A DNA stretch of 64,000 nt, from assembly GCF_000152705.1 (NCBI RefSeq), contig NZ_CH672413.1:496001-560000 (forward strand), in the 5' to 3' direction. Under the pieces are notes generated by a model, which saw only the letters and a program-made list of their open reading frames with translations, did not search any database and was not told the origin of the DNA. Of this stretch, positions 26,226 through 35,624 are shown piece by piece (position 1 is the first letter of the stretch; the number at the start of each line of letters is the position of its first letter). A program made the translations under genes and the position numbers. Source of the DNA: Janibacter sp. HTCC2649 (lineage in GTDB: Bacteria; Actinomycetota; Actinomycetes; Actinomycetales; Dermatophilaceae).

Positions 26226-26905
26226 CCGGGGCGCCACCACCTGAGTGGCGGGCGACTCTGGGTCGTCACGTCGGCGGTGCGCTGGTGCGTTTCCTGTATG
26301 CCGCCGGGGCCCACGGCACTGAGAACGTTCCCGTCTCGGGGCCGGTCATCCTCGCGGCCAACCACACCGGCTACCTCGACGGGGCCGTCGTCTTCGGGCT
26401 GGCTCCGCGGCCGGCGCACTTCCTTGTGCTCGCCTCGACGTTCGAGCTCGGGATCGGACCGTTGCTGCACCTCAGCGGCCAGATCCCGCTCGAGCAGGGC
26501 ACGGGCGACCGTCGCGCGCTGGCGTCGGCGCTGGGGGTGCTGCAGCGTGGGGGAGTCGTGGGCATCTTCCCCGAGGGTGGCCGAGGCCGAGGTGACCTCG
26601 AGAAGGCCGAGAAGGGCGTGGCCTGGCTCGCGCTCCAGGGTTCGGCTCCCGTCGTGCCCGTCGCCTGCCTCGGGACCCGGGCCACCGGGGACCTCGCGGC
26701 GTCCTGGCCGAGGCTGCGCAGCAGACTCGTGGTCGACTTCGGTGAGCCGGTGTCGGTGACACAGGCGCACGGCATACCCGGCCGGGTTCGTCTGGAGCGG
26801 GCAGCGGAGGAGATCCGCGCGGCCTTGGCCGAACACGTCGCAGCCGCGAGTAACCGCCACAGGATCGAGCTGCCCACGGACGTGCCACCGGACCTCTGGG
26901 ACTGA
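26222..26905 (+). CDS. plsC: 1-acyl-sn-glycerol-3-phosphate acyltransferase
   Basis: Membrane-associated acyltransferase that makes phosphatidic acid. The 227 residues contain the catalytic NHxxxxD motif as NHTGYLD (47-53) and the substrate-binding FPEGGR (116-121; FPEGTR in most members). The GTG at 26222 overlaps the cmk stop. It is somewhat short but complete. Confidence 0.9.
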   Translation: MTGAPPPEWRATLGRHVGGALVRFLYAAGAHGTENVPVSGPVILAANHTGYLDGAVVFGLAPRPAHFLVLASTFELGIGPLLHLSGQIPLEQGTGDRRALASALGVLQRGGVVGIFPEGGRGRGDLEKAEKGVAWLALQGSAPVVPVACLGTRATGDLAASWPRLRSRLVVDFGEPVSVTQAHGIPGRVRLERAAEEIRAALAEHVAAASNRHRIELPTDVPPDLWD

Positions 26906-26918
26906 CCCGCGTCGGGTG

Positions 26919-27656
26919 TCAGGCCCTCGGCGCGCCTGCCGGGATGCCGAGAAGTTCGTCCACCGTGGCGAAGTCGTAGCCGTCCGCCCGCAACGCGTCG
27001 ATGACGACCCGGACCGCCTCGACGGTGCGACCGCGGAAGCCGCCCCTGCCGTCGAACCCGTCGTGGAAGATGAGGATCTGGCCCGGCGAGGACCTGGCCA
27101 CCGCGGTTCGGGCAATCCGCGCGGCCGCGGGCTGCATCACCTCCAGGGGGTGACAGAACTGCCCCGAGACCGCCCTGAGCCCGTGCCGGTCGAGCACGGG
27201 GAACAGGCCCGGGGTCCGCAGCAGCCACGGCGGTCGATAGAGGCTCGGGGCGGCACCGGTGATGTCGCCCAGGATCTGTTGGGTCTGCGTGATCTCGTCA
27301 GCGATGGCCGAGGTCCGCAGACAGGTGCTGAAGGTGTGGGTCAGGCTGTGGTTGCCGATGACGTGACCGTCCGCGACGAGCCTGCGAGTGACATCCGGGG
27401 CGCGTGCGGCGGCCATGCCCACCTGGAAGAACGTCGCCCGAACGTCGCGCTCGGCCAGCACATCGGCCAAGGCCGACGTGAAGGGTTCGTTCGGACCATC
27501 GTCGAACGTCAGCGCCACTCGTCGGTCCTGCGGGGCTGCACGGTGGGGAAAGGGGCCGAGGAACTGTGACGTCGGGGACATCAGGGCCCGGTATGTCGCG
27601 CCCGCGACCGTTGCGCTTCCGGCCGCGGCCAAAGCTGCGCTGCGGGCGTACCTCAC
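26919..27656 (-). CDS. Polysaccharide deacetylase family protein
   Basis: A 245-residue carbohydrate esterase family 4 protein. The NodB motifs are visible: FDDGP (51-55), HSLTH with H103 and H107, and YRPPWLL. An N-terminal hydrophobic stretch (about 5-22) may be a signal or anchor, so it likely acts on cell-wall or extracellular glycan outside the membrane. The start is GTG at 27656, overlapping the stop of the upstream glycosyltransferase gene (GTGA); a longer frame was rejected because it runs antisense through that gene. The pair may make and then de-N-acetylate a glycan. Confidence 0.87.
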   Translation of the reverse strand: MRYARSAALAAAGSATVAGATYRALMSPTSQFLGPFPHRAAPQDRRVALTFDDGPNEPFTSALADVLAERDVRATFFQVGMAAARAPDVTRRLVADGHVIGNHSLTHTFSTCLRTSAIADEITQTQQILGDITGAAPSLYRPPWLLRTPGLFPVLDRHGLRAVSGQFCHPLEVMQPAAARIARTAVARSSPGQILIFHDGFDGRGGFRGRTVEAVRVVIDALRADGYDFATVDELLGIPAGAPRA

Positions 27657-28492
27657 GCGGCTGGCTTCCCGACGTCCCGATGGTGGCGCGCTGGGAGGAG
27701 CGTGGCAGCGGGCACGCGGACCTCGGCGCCGTGAGGTGTCGTCACGACCTCGCCATCGGCGGTGTCCCTGAACGCCGGTGCCATCCCGAGCACCTGGCGG
27801 CGGAAGACGCGATTGAGGACGTAACCCCCGATGTAGTAGTAACCAGCCGTGACGACGAGGTTGTAGCCGAGGCCGGCTCGCAGGCGACGAGACGATGTGA
27901 GGGTCCTGTTGTCGGGGTCCCACGCCATCGGCCCCTCGGAGCGCAGACGCCGAAGGAGATCGAGCTCGTCACCGCCCTGGGTCAACGTGGTGTCGTAGCC
28001 GTGCCACTTCACCTTGCGGAAGGCGATGTTGGTCGCCGAGGCGTAGACGATATTGCCGGTGATCCGAAAGAGCAGCCCGACGCTGCGAAAGAGCAGGCGC
28101 TCATAGGCTCGCCCCCACCACGGCGCGTCGACCCAGTGACAGGGCCCGGCCACGGCGACAAGGGCGGGATCGCTGCGCAGGCGCGCGTCGATCCGGCTCA
28201 GCCAGGCGCGGTCGAACACGGTGTCGGCATCAGTGGAGACGACCACGTCACCGACTGCCGCGTCGGCACCAGCCTGTCGCGCCGCACAGACGCCCTGTTC
28301 GCCCTCGAAGACGACTCTCGCGCCGTGCGCGCGTGCGACCTCTGCCGTCGAGTCGGTGCTGTTGTTGTCCACGACGACCACCTCGACCGACCCGCTGTAG
28401 TCCTGGGAGGCGATCGAGTCCAGGCACGCGCCCAGACACGCCTCCTCATTCCAGGCGGGAACGACCACGCTGAACCGGGTGAGTGGGCCCAT
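27653..28492 (-). CDS. Family 2 glycosyltransferase
   Basis: A 279-residue GT-A fold enzyme starting MGPLTRFSVVVPAWNEEACLGACLDSI, with DNNSTD and the metal-binding STDADT motif. There is no clear multi-helix membrane domain, so it is likely a soluble or peripheral transferase using a nucleotide sugar. It is first in a two-gene unit with a polysaccharide deacetylase, overlapping it by four bases. The unit interrupts the usual plsC-der linkage, which hints at insertion. Donor and acceptor are unknown. Confidence 0.85.
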   Translation of the reverse strand: MGPLTRFSVVVPAWNEEACLGACLDSIASQDYSGSVEVVVVDNNSTDSTAEVARAHGARVVFEGEQGVCAARQAGADAAVGDVVVSTDADTVFDRAWLSRIDARLRSDPALVAVAGPCHWVDAPWWGRAYERLLFRSVGLLFRITGNIVYASATNIAFRKVKWHGYDTTLTQGGDELDLLRRLRSEGPMAWDPDNRTLTSSRRLRAGLGYNLVVTAGYYYIGGYVLNRVFRRQVLGMAPAFRDTADGEVVTTPHGAEVRVPAATLLPARHHRDVGKPAA

Positions 28493-28728
28493 GAAGGAAC
28501 TCCAGGTGCTCGGTGTTCAATTTCCGGATGGCTTGACCGGAGGTTTGGCCAACGTAGATCGGGTGTGCTGAAGGGTTCCTGAGCGCGCATCGGGGGCGGG
28601 TGCTGCCGTGTCCGCGTCACCTCTGCGGTAGCGCTCGGTGAGCCGATCACGGACACCGGACCGGACGGCATACCCCATCGGAAGCCTCCGGGACCGAGCA
28701 TCCGGTGATCTGAGGGAGAATGGACCCC

Positions 28729-30213
28729 ATGAACACCCCCGAGACTGACGAGACCGTGACCGACGACGGGTCGCTGGACGAGTCCGTCACGCATGCCCTG
28801 CGTGCTGGCCTGGAAGACTTCGACCTGAGCGACGAGGACCTCGCGCTCGTCGACCGTGGCGATGCGGACATCGACGACAACCCCTTCGAGGGTGCTGTCC
28901 CGGTCGTCGCCGTCGTCGGCCGCCCCAACGTGGGCAAGTCGACCCTGGTCAACCGCATCATCGGACGCCGCGAGGCCGTCGTCGAGGACGTGCCGGGTGT
29001 GACCCGTGACCGCGTGGCCTACGACGCCGAGTGGACCGGAACCAACTTCACCCTCGTCGACACGGGCGGCTGGTCGGTCGACGCCAAGGGCATTCACCTG
29101 CGTGTGGCCGAGCAGGCCGAGATCGCCGTCGAGCTCGCCGACGCCGTCCTCTTCGTCGTCGACGCCGTTGTGGGCGCGACCGACGATGACCAGAACGTCG
29201 TCAAGCTGCTCCGCCGCTCGGGCAAGCCCGTCATCCTCGTGGCCAACAAGGTCGATGACCAGCGCACCGAAGCCGATGCTGCCGCCCTGTGGAACCTGGG
29301 GCTCGGACAGCCGTGGCCGGTGTCCGCCCTGCACGGTCGCGGCAGCGGTGACGTCCTCGACGCCATCCTCGCCGTCCTGCCGGACAAGTCCGCCGTGAGC
29401 GCCTACCAGCGTGGTGGCCCCCGTCGCGTGGCCCTGCTCGGTCGCCCCAACGTGGGCAAGTCGTCGATGCTCAACAAGCTCGCCGGCTCCGAGCGCGTCG
29501 TCGTCGATGACGTCGCCGGCACCACCCGCGACCCGGTCGACGAGTTCATCGAGCTCGGCGGCAAGACCTGGCGCTTCGTCGACACCGCGGGCATCCGCCG
29601 CCGTGTCCACCAGACCCGCGGCGCCGACTTCTACGCCTCGCTGCGCACGCAGACCGCCCTCGAGAAGGCCGAGGTCGCCGTCGTTCTCGTCGACGCCTCC
29701 GAGGCGATCACCGAGCAGGACGTCCGCGTCATCCAGCAGGTCGTCGACTCCGGTCGCGCGCTCGTCATTGCCTACAACAAGTGGGACCTGACCGACGAGG
29801 AGCGTCGCCATTACCTCGCTCGTGAGATCGAGCGCGACCTCGTGCAGATCCCGTGGGCCCCTCACGTCAACGTGTCGGCCGCGACCGGTCGCCACATGGA
29901 CCGCCTCGTGCCCGCCCTCGAGACCTCGCTGGAGTCGTGGGACTACCGCGTCCCCACGGGTCGTCTCAACGCGTTCCTCGGCGAGATCGTCGCCGGCCAC
30001 CCGCACCCCGTGCGCGGCGGCAAGCAGCCCCGCATCCTCTTCGCGACGCAGGCCTCGACGCGCCCGCCGCGGTTCGTGCTCTTCGCGTCCGGCTTCATCG
30101 AGGCCGGCTACCGGCGCTTCGTCGAGCGTCGCCTGCGTGAGGAGTTCGGCTTCGAGGGCACGCCGATCGAGGTCTCGGTCCGCGTGCGCGAGAAGCGCTC
30201 TCGCCGCTCCTGA
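28729..30213 (+). CDS. der: Ribosome biogenesis GTPase Der (EngA)
   Basis: Der is an essential tandem-domain GTPase for 50S subunit assembly. The 494-residue product shows two full G domains: [13 protein letters not shown] with DTGGW in the first and [13 protein letters not shown] with DTAGI in the second. A KH-like C-terminal domain follows. The first 60 residues are an acidic extension. AGGGAG at 28713-28718 fits the ATG at 28729 better than the ATG at 28720. Confidence 0.95.
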   Translation: MNTPETDETVTDDGSLDESVTHALRAGLEDFDLSDEDLALVDRGDADIDDNPFEGAVPVVAVVGRPNVGKSTLVNRIIGRREAVVEDVPGVTRDRVAYDAEWTGTNFTLVDTGGWSVDAKGIHLRVAEQAEIAVELADAVLFVVDAVVGATDDDQNVVKLLRRSGKPVILVANKVDDQRTEADAAALWNLGLGQPWPVSALHGRGSGDVLDAILAVLPDKSAVSAYQRGGPRRVALLGRPNVGKSSMLNKLAGSERVVVDDVAGTTRDPVDEFIELGGKTWRFVDTAGIRRRVHQTRGADFYASLRTQTALEKAEVAVVLVDASEAITEQDVRVIQQVVDSGRALVIAYNKWDLTDEERRHYLAREIERDLVQIPWAPHVNVSAATGRHMDRLVPALETSLESWDYRVPTGRLNAFLGEIVAGHPHPVRGGKQPRILFATQASTRPPRFVLFASGFIEAGYRRFVERRLREEFGFEGTPIEVSVRVREKRSRRS

Positions 30214-30308
30214 CGCACCGAACCCTTCCGGCTTCCTTCTCGGTTTCGGCGTTGTCGAGCGATAACTAGTCAGTGGCTATACGCTGATGACCCATAGAGA
30301 GGGGGGTC

Positions 30309-30695
30309 ATGCAGCAATCGACAGTGGTGAACGTGGTCGTGGCCGACGACGATGCCGACATCCGGGACCTGGTGGAACTCAAGCTGAGCCAGTCGGGCTA
30401 CGCCGTCCGCTCTTGCTCCAACGGCGTGGACGCACTCGCAGAGATCCGTCGGGACCCTCCGGCCCTGGCCGTGCTCGACGTGATGATGCCCGGGCTCTCG
30501 GGCATTGACGTCCTTCGCGAGATTCGCGCCGACGACGCCCTGGGGGGCGTGCGTGTCGTCCTGCTGACCGCGCGTTCTCGCGACACCGATGTGGACATGG
30601 GCTTCTCGACCGGGGCCGATGACTACCTCATCAAGCCCTTCAGCCCCCGCGAGCTCGTGCACCGCATTGCGGGGCTCATCGCCCGACCCCGGTGA
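30309..30695 (+). CDS. Single-domain (receiver-only) response regulator
   Basis: A 128-residue CheY-like receiver with no output domain. The acidic pocket is D13/D14, the phosphoacceptor is D57 (AVLDVMMPG), and T87 and K109 (LIKPFS) complete the switch residues. With no DNA-binding domain it must act by protein contact. It is first in a four-gene overlapping operon with a HEAT-repeat membrane protein, a GT2 synthase and a histidine kinase, so the kinase at the far end is the obvious partner and the HEAT protein or synthase the obvious target (inference). A TATACG/TACGCT -10-like stretch lies at 30278-30285. Confidence 0.9.
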   Translation: MQQSTVVNVVVADDDADIRDLVELKLSQSGYAVRSCSNGVDALAEIRRDPPALAVLDVMMPGLSGIDVLREIRADDALGGVRVVLLTARSRDTDVDMGFSTGADDYLIKPFSPRELVHRIAGLIARPR

Positions 30696-31804
30696 TCGAT
30701 CAGCAGCCAGTGACCCAAGGAGTGCTGGACGAGGTCCTCGTGGCCGTCCTCGCCCTCATCGGCCTTCTTGCCCTGGTCGTCGTCGTGAGTCGTATCAGGA
30801 TTCGCCGCAACGCGGTGCGGACTCTCGAACGCCTTGCTCCCCTCCGTCCCGACCTGCTTGCCGTCGCGGCGGGGGAGGACGAGCAAGGCGACGCGCGCAG
30901 ACGTCTGGCCGGCGACAGATCCGCAGGTCCGGCTCTCGACCGAGCTGTCGTCGACCTCTTGACCAAGGTCCGTGGCGCGCCCGCTGACGCCCTGGTGACC
31001 GTGCTGCGTGAACGCAACGGAGTGGCCAGGGCACTTGACTCACTGGAGGCGAGGTCCAGCGTGCGACGAGCACGCGCCACCCGAACACTCGGGCTGCTGC
31101 GTGATCCCGCGCAGGTCACCGACCTCGTCCGCATGCTCGACGACCGCTCCGGCGAGGTCCGCATCGTGGCTGCCCGAGCAGTGGGCGCCCTGGGACCTCG
31201 AGCAGGGGCGTCCGCGGCCAGTGCGGTCCTGAGAGCAGTGCGCAGTCGTCGCTCGGCTCCGGGAGTGCCCGCAACCGTCGCCATGGGGACCCTCACGCAG
31301 CTCGGCGTCGAGGCAGAGGCGGCGGTCGCGGTCGGGCTCGAGGACGCTGACCCCGGCGTCCGCAACGTCGCTGCAGCGGTCGCTGGCCACAGCCTGTTCC
31401 TGAGCTGCGCGCCCAGACTTGCCATCCTCGCGGCCACCGACCCCGACCGCACGGTGCGCGTCAGCGCCACGGAGGCTCTTGGAACGGTGGGCCGTCCCGG
31501 TGATGTGCGGGCGATCGCACGCTTGCTCGCGCCGGACGAGCCTGCGTCCGTGCGTGGTGCCGCTGCTCGAGCTCTCGGTGAGATGGGCGGGATCCACGCC
31601 GTCGAGGCCCTCCTCGAGGTTCTGGCCGACGATGACCGCTTCCTCGCGGTCACGGCGGCGAACGCCCTGGCCCAGTCCGGCGATGGACGTGGTGCGCTGG
31701 TCCTCGCCGCTGCCGATCCCGACACTCCAGAGTCCGCGAGATCGGCCGTGACAGGAGTCCTTCAGGTGTTGGAGCTGCGTGACGCGACGCGAGGAGCGGG
31801 ATGA
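30692..31804 (+). CDS. Membrane-anchored HEAT-repeat protein
   Basis: A 370-residue protein with one N-terminal transmembrane helix (about 13-33, VLVAVLALIGLLALVVVVS). A basic segment follows, then alpha-solenoid HEAT/PBS-lyase-like repeats from about residue 130 to the end (for example LVRMLDDRSGEVRIVAARAVGALG and LLEVLADDDRFLAVTAANALAQSG). Such solenoids are protein-protein scaffolds. It overlaps both neighbours by four bases (GTGA, ATGA). A role linking the receiver protein to the membrane synthase is plausible but unproven. Confidence 0.87.
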   Translation: MIDQQPVTQGVLDEVLVAVLALIGLLALVVVVSRIRIRRNAVRTLERLAPLRPDLLAVAAGEDEQGDARRRLAGDRSAGPALDRAVVDLLTKVRGAPADALVTVLRERNGVARALDSLEARSSVRRARATRTLGLLRDPAQVTDLVRMLDDRSGEVRIVAARAVGALGPRAGASAASAVLRAVRSRRSAPGVPATVAMGTLTQLGVEAEAAVAVGLEDADPGVRNVAAAVAGHSLFLSCAPRLAILAATDPDRTVRVSATEALGTVGRPGDVRAIARLLAPDEPASVRGAAARALGEMGGIHAVEALLEVLADDDRFLAVTAANALAQSGDGRGALVLAAADPDTPESARSAVTGVLQVLELRDATRGAG

Positions 31805-33258
31805 GCCCTGACGAGATCGTCTCCGGGCTTCGCGACGTCGTCATCACCATGTTGGCCCTTGCGCAGTGGCCCGTCCTGGTCTACTTCGTGCTGATCAACA
31901 CGTCATATCTCATCTTCGTCACCCTGGCGGCCTGGGACTTCGTCCATCACCTGCGCCGGGTCGAACAGACCGGTCGGCAGGAGCGGGTCGCCAGCGAGTT
32001 CGTCCCGTCCGTCACCGTCGTCGTCCCGATGTACAACGAGGCCGCCGGGATCGTGCAGTCGATTCAGTCCCTGCTCTCGCTGCGCTACCCCCAACACGAC
32101 GTCGTGGGGGTCGATGACGGAAGCACGGACGAGACGTTCGCCGTTCTCGAGGCGGCCTTCGACCTGGTCGAGGTCCACCGCGAGATCCCGCGAGACGTCG
32201 AGGTGCGTGCCGAGGTGCTGTCGGTCCACGTGCCCCGCAACGGGCGCACACCGCTGACGATCATTCGCAAGACCAACTCGGGTCGGTCCGACGCCGTCAA
32301 CCTCGGGATCAATGCCGCCCCGGGTGAGCTGGTCGTCTTCGTGGACGCGGACTCCATCCTGGATCCGGACGCCCTGATGACGGTCACGGTCCCCTTCGCC
32401 GACGACCCGACACGGATGGTGGCCACCGGCGGCGTCATCCGCGCCGCCAACGGCAGCCGGGTGGTGGCAGGGCGACTGGTCGAACCCCGGATGCCGACCC
32501 AGCTGCTGCCTCGCATCCAGGTGGTCGAGTACCTCCGCGCCTTCCTCATCGGACGGGCGGGGTGGTCTCGCCTGGGCGCACTCGTGCTCATCTCCGGGGC
32601 CTTCGGAGTCTTCCGGCGAGACGTGCTCGTGGAGGTCGGGGGGCTCGACACCGACAGCATCGGCGAGGACTTCGAGGTCCTCATGAGGGTGCACCAGCAC
32701 CTGAGGAGGGAGGGGCGCGACTACCGGGTGAAGTTTGTCGGGGAGCCGGTCTGTTGGACCGAGGTCCCGTCCACGATGGCAGTGCTCCAGAAGCAGCGGG
32801 CCCGTTGGCACCGCGGACTCTGGGAGACCCTGTGGAAGTACAAGCACATGATGCTCAACCCTCGCTACGGGCGCGTGGGGATGCTGGCCGTGCCGTACTA
32901 CTGGCTCTTCGAGCTCATCGCCCCCTTGCTCGAGTTCGTCGGTCTCGTGCTCGTCATCCTCGGACTGGCCCTTGACGTCATCAACGTTCCGTTCGCGATC
33001 CTGTTCATGTTGGTCGCCTATGGCTACGCCATCCTCGTCACCCTCGCGGCGATGACCCTGGAGGAGCTGACGTTCCACAAGTACGCACGCTGGCGAGATC
33101 TCGGCGTCATGTTGGTGGCCGCCGTCGCTGAGAACCTCGGCTACCGCCAGCTCACGGCCTGGTGGAGATTGCAGGGGTGGTGGGCCAGTCTGCGGGGACG
33201 CGAGCAGGTCTGGGGCACGATGACGCGGGTGGGCCTCGGCGAGAAGAGCAAGTCATGA
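31801..33258 (+). CDS. Processive-type family 2 glycosyltransferase (polysaccharide synthase-like)
   Basis: A 485-residue membrane synthase. Transmembrane helices are at about 18-46 and at 365-432. The catalytic domain has DDGSTD (105-110), the DAD metal motif (182-184), GED (288-290, in place of TED) and QRARW (332-336), matching the D,D,D,QxxRW pattern of cellulose, hyaluronan and poly-N-acetylglucosamine synthases. It probably polymerises and exports a beta-linked glycan. No PilZ domain or c-di-GMP enzyme is nearby; the signalling genes on either side may replace that control. Confidence 0.88.
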   Translation: MSPDEIVSGLRDVVITMLALAQWPVLVYFVLINTSYLIFVTLAAWDFVHHLRRVEQTGRQERVASEFVPSVTVVVPMYNEAAGIVQSIQSLLSLRYPQHDVVGVDDGSTDETFAVLEAAFDLVEVHREIPRDVEVRAEVLSVHVPRNGRTPLTIIRKTNSGRSDAVNLGINAAPGELVVFVDADSILDPDALMTVTVPFADDPTRMVATGGVIRAANGSRVVAGRLVEPRMPTQLLPRIQVVEYLRAFLIGRAGWSRLGALVLISGAFGVFRRDVLVEVGGLDTDSIGEDFEVLMRVHQHLRREGRDYRVKFVGEPVCWTEVPSTMAVLQKQRARWHRGLWETLWKYKHMMLNPRYGRVGMLAVPYYWLFELIAPLLEFVGLVLVILGLALDVINVPFAILFMLVAYGYAILVTLAAMTLEELTFHKYARWRDLGVMLVAAVAENLGYRQLTAWWRLQGWWASLRGREQVWGTMTRVGLGEKSKS

Positions 33259-35291
33259 CGCTGACCCGGGACCTCACCGTCACTGAGAGCCTTCGCCGAC
33301 TCGTCTTCTTCCTCGTCGGACTCATGGTGGTCGCGCTGCTCGCAGGGACGGTGGCCGTCGTCGGTGCCTCCCAGCAGGTCGACCGGCTCGTCACCCTCCT
33401 CGGACCGGCCAACGACGCGAACACCTCCCTCTTGCAGACGCTGACTGACGCCGAAACCGGCCTCCGCGCCTACGACGCGACCTCGAACACCACGCTTTTG
33501 GAGCCCTTCAACGGGGCCCAGAAACGTGCGGCGGCACAGCAGGAGGCGCTGCGCACCGCGTTGGGAACCGACCTTCCTCAATGGTCCGGGCGACTCAAGG
33601 CCCAGGACGACGCGATCGCCGCCTGGTGGGCCTACGCCAACCAGGCGCGCGCGCGACTGGCGGTCGAAGGCAACCTCGACCTCCTCACCGGCAAGCAGTT
33701 GTTCGACGATGTGCGCCGGACCAACGGGCAGGTCGGCAAGGACCTCCAGGCCCAGCGCGTCGAGGCACGTGCGGCCTCGACCGACGAGCTCCGCACCGCC
33801 CTGCTCCTGCTCGTCGGCGGGACCCTGCTTGCCTCTGTGCTGGCCCTGTGGGCCGGCTGGCGGATCGCTCGGTCGCTGAGCGCGTCCATCGAGGCTTTGC
33901 GACACGTCGTCCACCTGCAGCGGCTCGGAGACCGCGACGTTCGCGCCGACGAGCACGAGGGTCCGCTCGACGTCCGCGGACTCGCCGCCGACTTCAACCA
34001 CCTCACCGAGACCACACGCATGCTGGAGGAAGACCAGCGTGAAGCCCTCCGTATGGGCGAGGTCACCCTTGGTCTTGCGACCCGGCTGCGCGGTCGAGTG
34101 GCGGCTCATGAGGCTCTCGCGCTCACGGCCAGCACATTGGGTGAGGCGACCGGCACGACGGCGGCGATCTTCACGACTCCGATCTCCGACCATGACGGCA
34201 CCACCTGGCGCCTGGCTGCGTCCTGGCCCGAGGATGCCCTGGACGAGTCCAAGGTGGTCCTGCAGCCACCCGTGTCCCGAGAGAGCATCGCCAAGGGCCT
34301 GTGGCTGTCCGGGAGACTGCTCGAGTCCGCCGACGTGGCGAACGACGAGCTGCGTCACCAGCCCCTCATCCGCAGCCTGGCCGACCAACTGCCGATCGGC
34401 GCCCTGCTCGGAACCCCGTTCGGTGTGGGTGACGGGGTCATCGGCGCCATGATGCTCATCGCACCGGAGCCTCGCACGTGGACGACGCACGAGCGCACTG
34501 CTCTCCAGCAGGTCACGGCCCACACGGCGCGTGCCTTCCTTGCCGAGGAGCGGCAGGCCCAGCAGGTCGAGCACGTGGCTCGGCTGGAGGCGCTGGACCG
34601 GCAGAAGGACGAGTTCGTCGGCACCGTCAGCCACGAGCTGCGCACACCGTTGACCTCGATCGCCGGCTACCTGGAGATGCTCGCCGACGGTGACCTCGGC
34701 GAACTCTCGCCCGCCCAGCTGAAGGCCATGGCGGTCATCGAACGCAACACCTTCCGACTGCGAGGGCTCATCGAGGATGTCCTCGTCCTCAACCGCATCG
34801 AGACTCGGGGTCTGGATCCGAGCTTCGTCCCGGTGGACCTCGCCCAGCTCGTGCGCGACGTGGTGCAGGACCTGCAGCCCCAGGCGCGGGACAACGAGGT
34901 GACCCTCGATGTGTCCGACCTGCCCCAGACCTGCGTTGTCGAGGGGGACGCCCTCCAGCTGGGGCGAGCCCTCACGAACGTGGTCGGCAACGCCGTGAAG
35001 TTCTCGAAGTCTGGTGGGCTCGTCGTCGTGTCGGTCGTCGTGGAGCTCGACGCCGTCCGGATCCGGTGTCGCGACAGCGGAATCGGCATCCCCGCGGCGG
35101 ACATGGAGCAGATGTTCTCGCGCTTCTTTCGCGCCAGCAACGCCACGTCAGGTGCGATCCCGGGCACTGGCCTCGGCCTGGCCATCGTCAAGGCCATCAT
35201 CGAGGCTCACCACGGCGAGCTCGAGCTCCACTCGGTTGAAGGCGAGGGAACGACGGTCTCCCTCACGTTGCCGCTCAGCACCCGCACCTGA
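33255..35291 (+). CDS. Sensor histidine kinase with CHASE3-like and GAF-like domains
   Basis: A 678-residue kinase starting at ATG 33255 (MTLTRDLTVTES), overlapping the synthase stop by four bases. Domain order: transmembrane helix (about 18-38); periplasmic CHASE3-like helical domain containing LLQTLTDAETGLRAYDAT; second transmembrane helix (about 178-198); HAMP linker; GAF-like sensor (about 275-430); HisKA with H460 in VSHELRTP; and HATPase_c with GTGLGLAIVKAI. It has no receiver of its own, and the receiver-only protein at the head of the operon is the likely substrate. A hairpin with a T-rich tail follows. Confidence 0.9.
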   Translation: MTLTRDLTVTESLRRLVFFLVGLMVVALLAGTVAVVGASQQVDRLVTLLGPANDANTSLLQTLTDAETGLRAYDATSNTTLLEPFNGAQKRAAAQQEALRTALGTDLPQWSGRLKAQDDAIAAWWAYANQARARLAVEGNLDLLTGKQLFDDVRRTNGQVGKDLQAQRVEARAASTDELRTALLLLVGGTLLASVLALWAGWRIARSLSASIEALRHVVHLQRLGDRDVRADEHEGPLDVRGLAADFNHLTETTRMLEEDQREALRMGEVTLGLATRLRGRVAAHEALALTASTLGEATGTTAAIFTTPISDHDGTTWRLAASWPEDALDESKVVLQPPVSRESIAKGLWLSGRLLESADVANDELRHQPLIRSLADQLPIGALLGTPFGVGDGVIGAMMLIAPEPRTWTTHERTALQQVTAHTARAFLAEERQAQQVEHVARLEALDRQKDEFVGTVSHELRTPLTSIAGYLEMLADGDLGELSPAQLKAMAVIERNTFRLRGLIEDVLVLNRIETRGLDPSFVPVDLAQLVRDVVQDLQPQARDNEVTLDVSDLPQTCVVEGDALQLGRALTNVVGNAVKFSKSGGLVVVSVVVELDAVRIRCRDSGIGIPAADMEQMFSRFFRASNATSGAIPGTGLGLAIVKAIIEAHHGELELHSVEGEGTTVSLTLPLSTRT

Positions 35292-35350
35292 CCACCCCGG
35301 TGAGGGCCGGACCAGATCGGTGGGCCGGAGAGGCAGGGGCTGGCAAGCGG

Positions 35351-35399
35351 AGAGGGTGCCTCCGGTTTCCCGGGGACACCCTCTGACCTGCATTTTCTT
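35351..35399 (+). terminator. Rho-independent-like terminator of the four-gene operon
   Basis: Arms AGAGGGTG (35351-35358) and CACCCTCT (35377-35384), with further inner pairing around a short loop, are followed by a T-rich stretch CATTTTCTTC (35391-35400). It lies about 60 bases after the kinase stop and also just beyond the 3' end of the reverse-strand tRNA gene. Confidence 0.6.
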
Positions 35400-35402
35400 C
35401 GG

Positions 35403-35476
<74 letters not shown>

Positions 35477-35624
35477 TGGCTTGCTCACACGTTGCCGGGC
35501 GAGCGAACGAAACCATATCCCATGGGTGTAGTCCCGACCGAATCGGTTCCGTGCTGGCGGCCGCCGTGCTCCGGTCCTCACCAACGTGGCTCATTTCCCA
35601 CCTCTGTGGGGACCGGGATGTGGG
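35477..35624. other. Short gap without a recognised gene
   Basis: 148 bases between the tRNA gene and the phospholipase D stop. It should contain the tRNA promoter; TATGGT on the minus strand (35517-35512) is a possible -10 box. Nothing else was recognised. Confidence 0.4.

Noticed and set aside
28198-30006. A 602-residue open frame on the minus strand through der
   Set aside because: It is antisense to the conserved Der GTPase and consists of low-complexity GC-rich translation with no domain; such mirror frames are common at this base composition.
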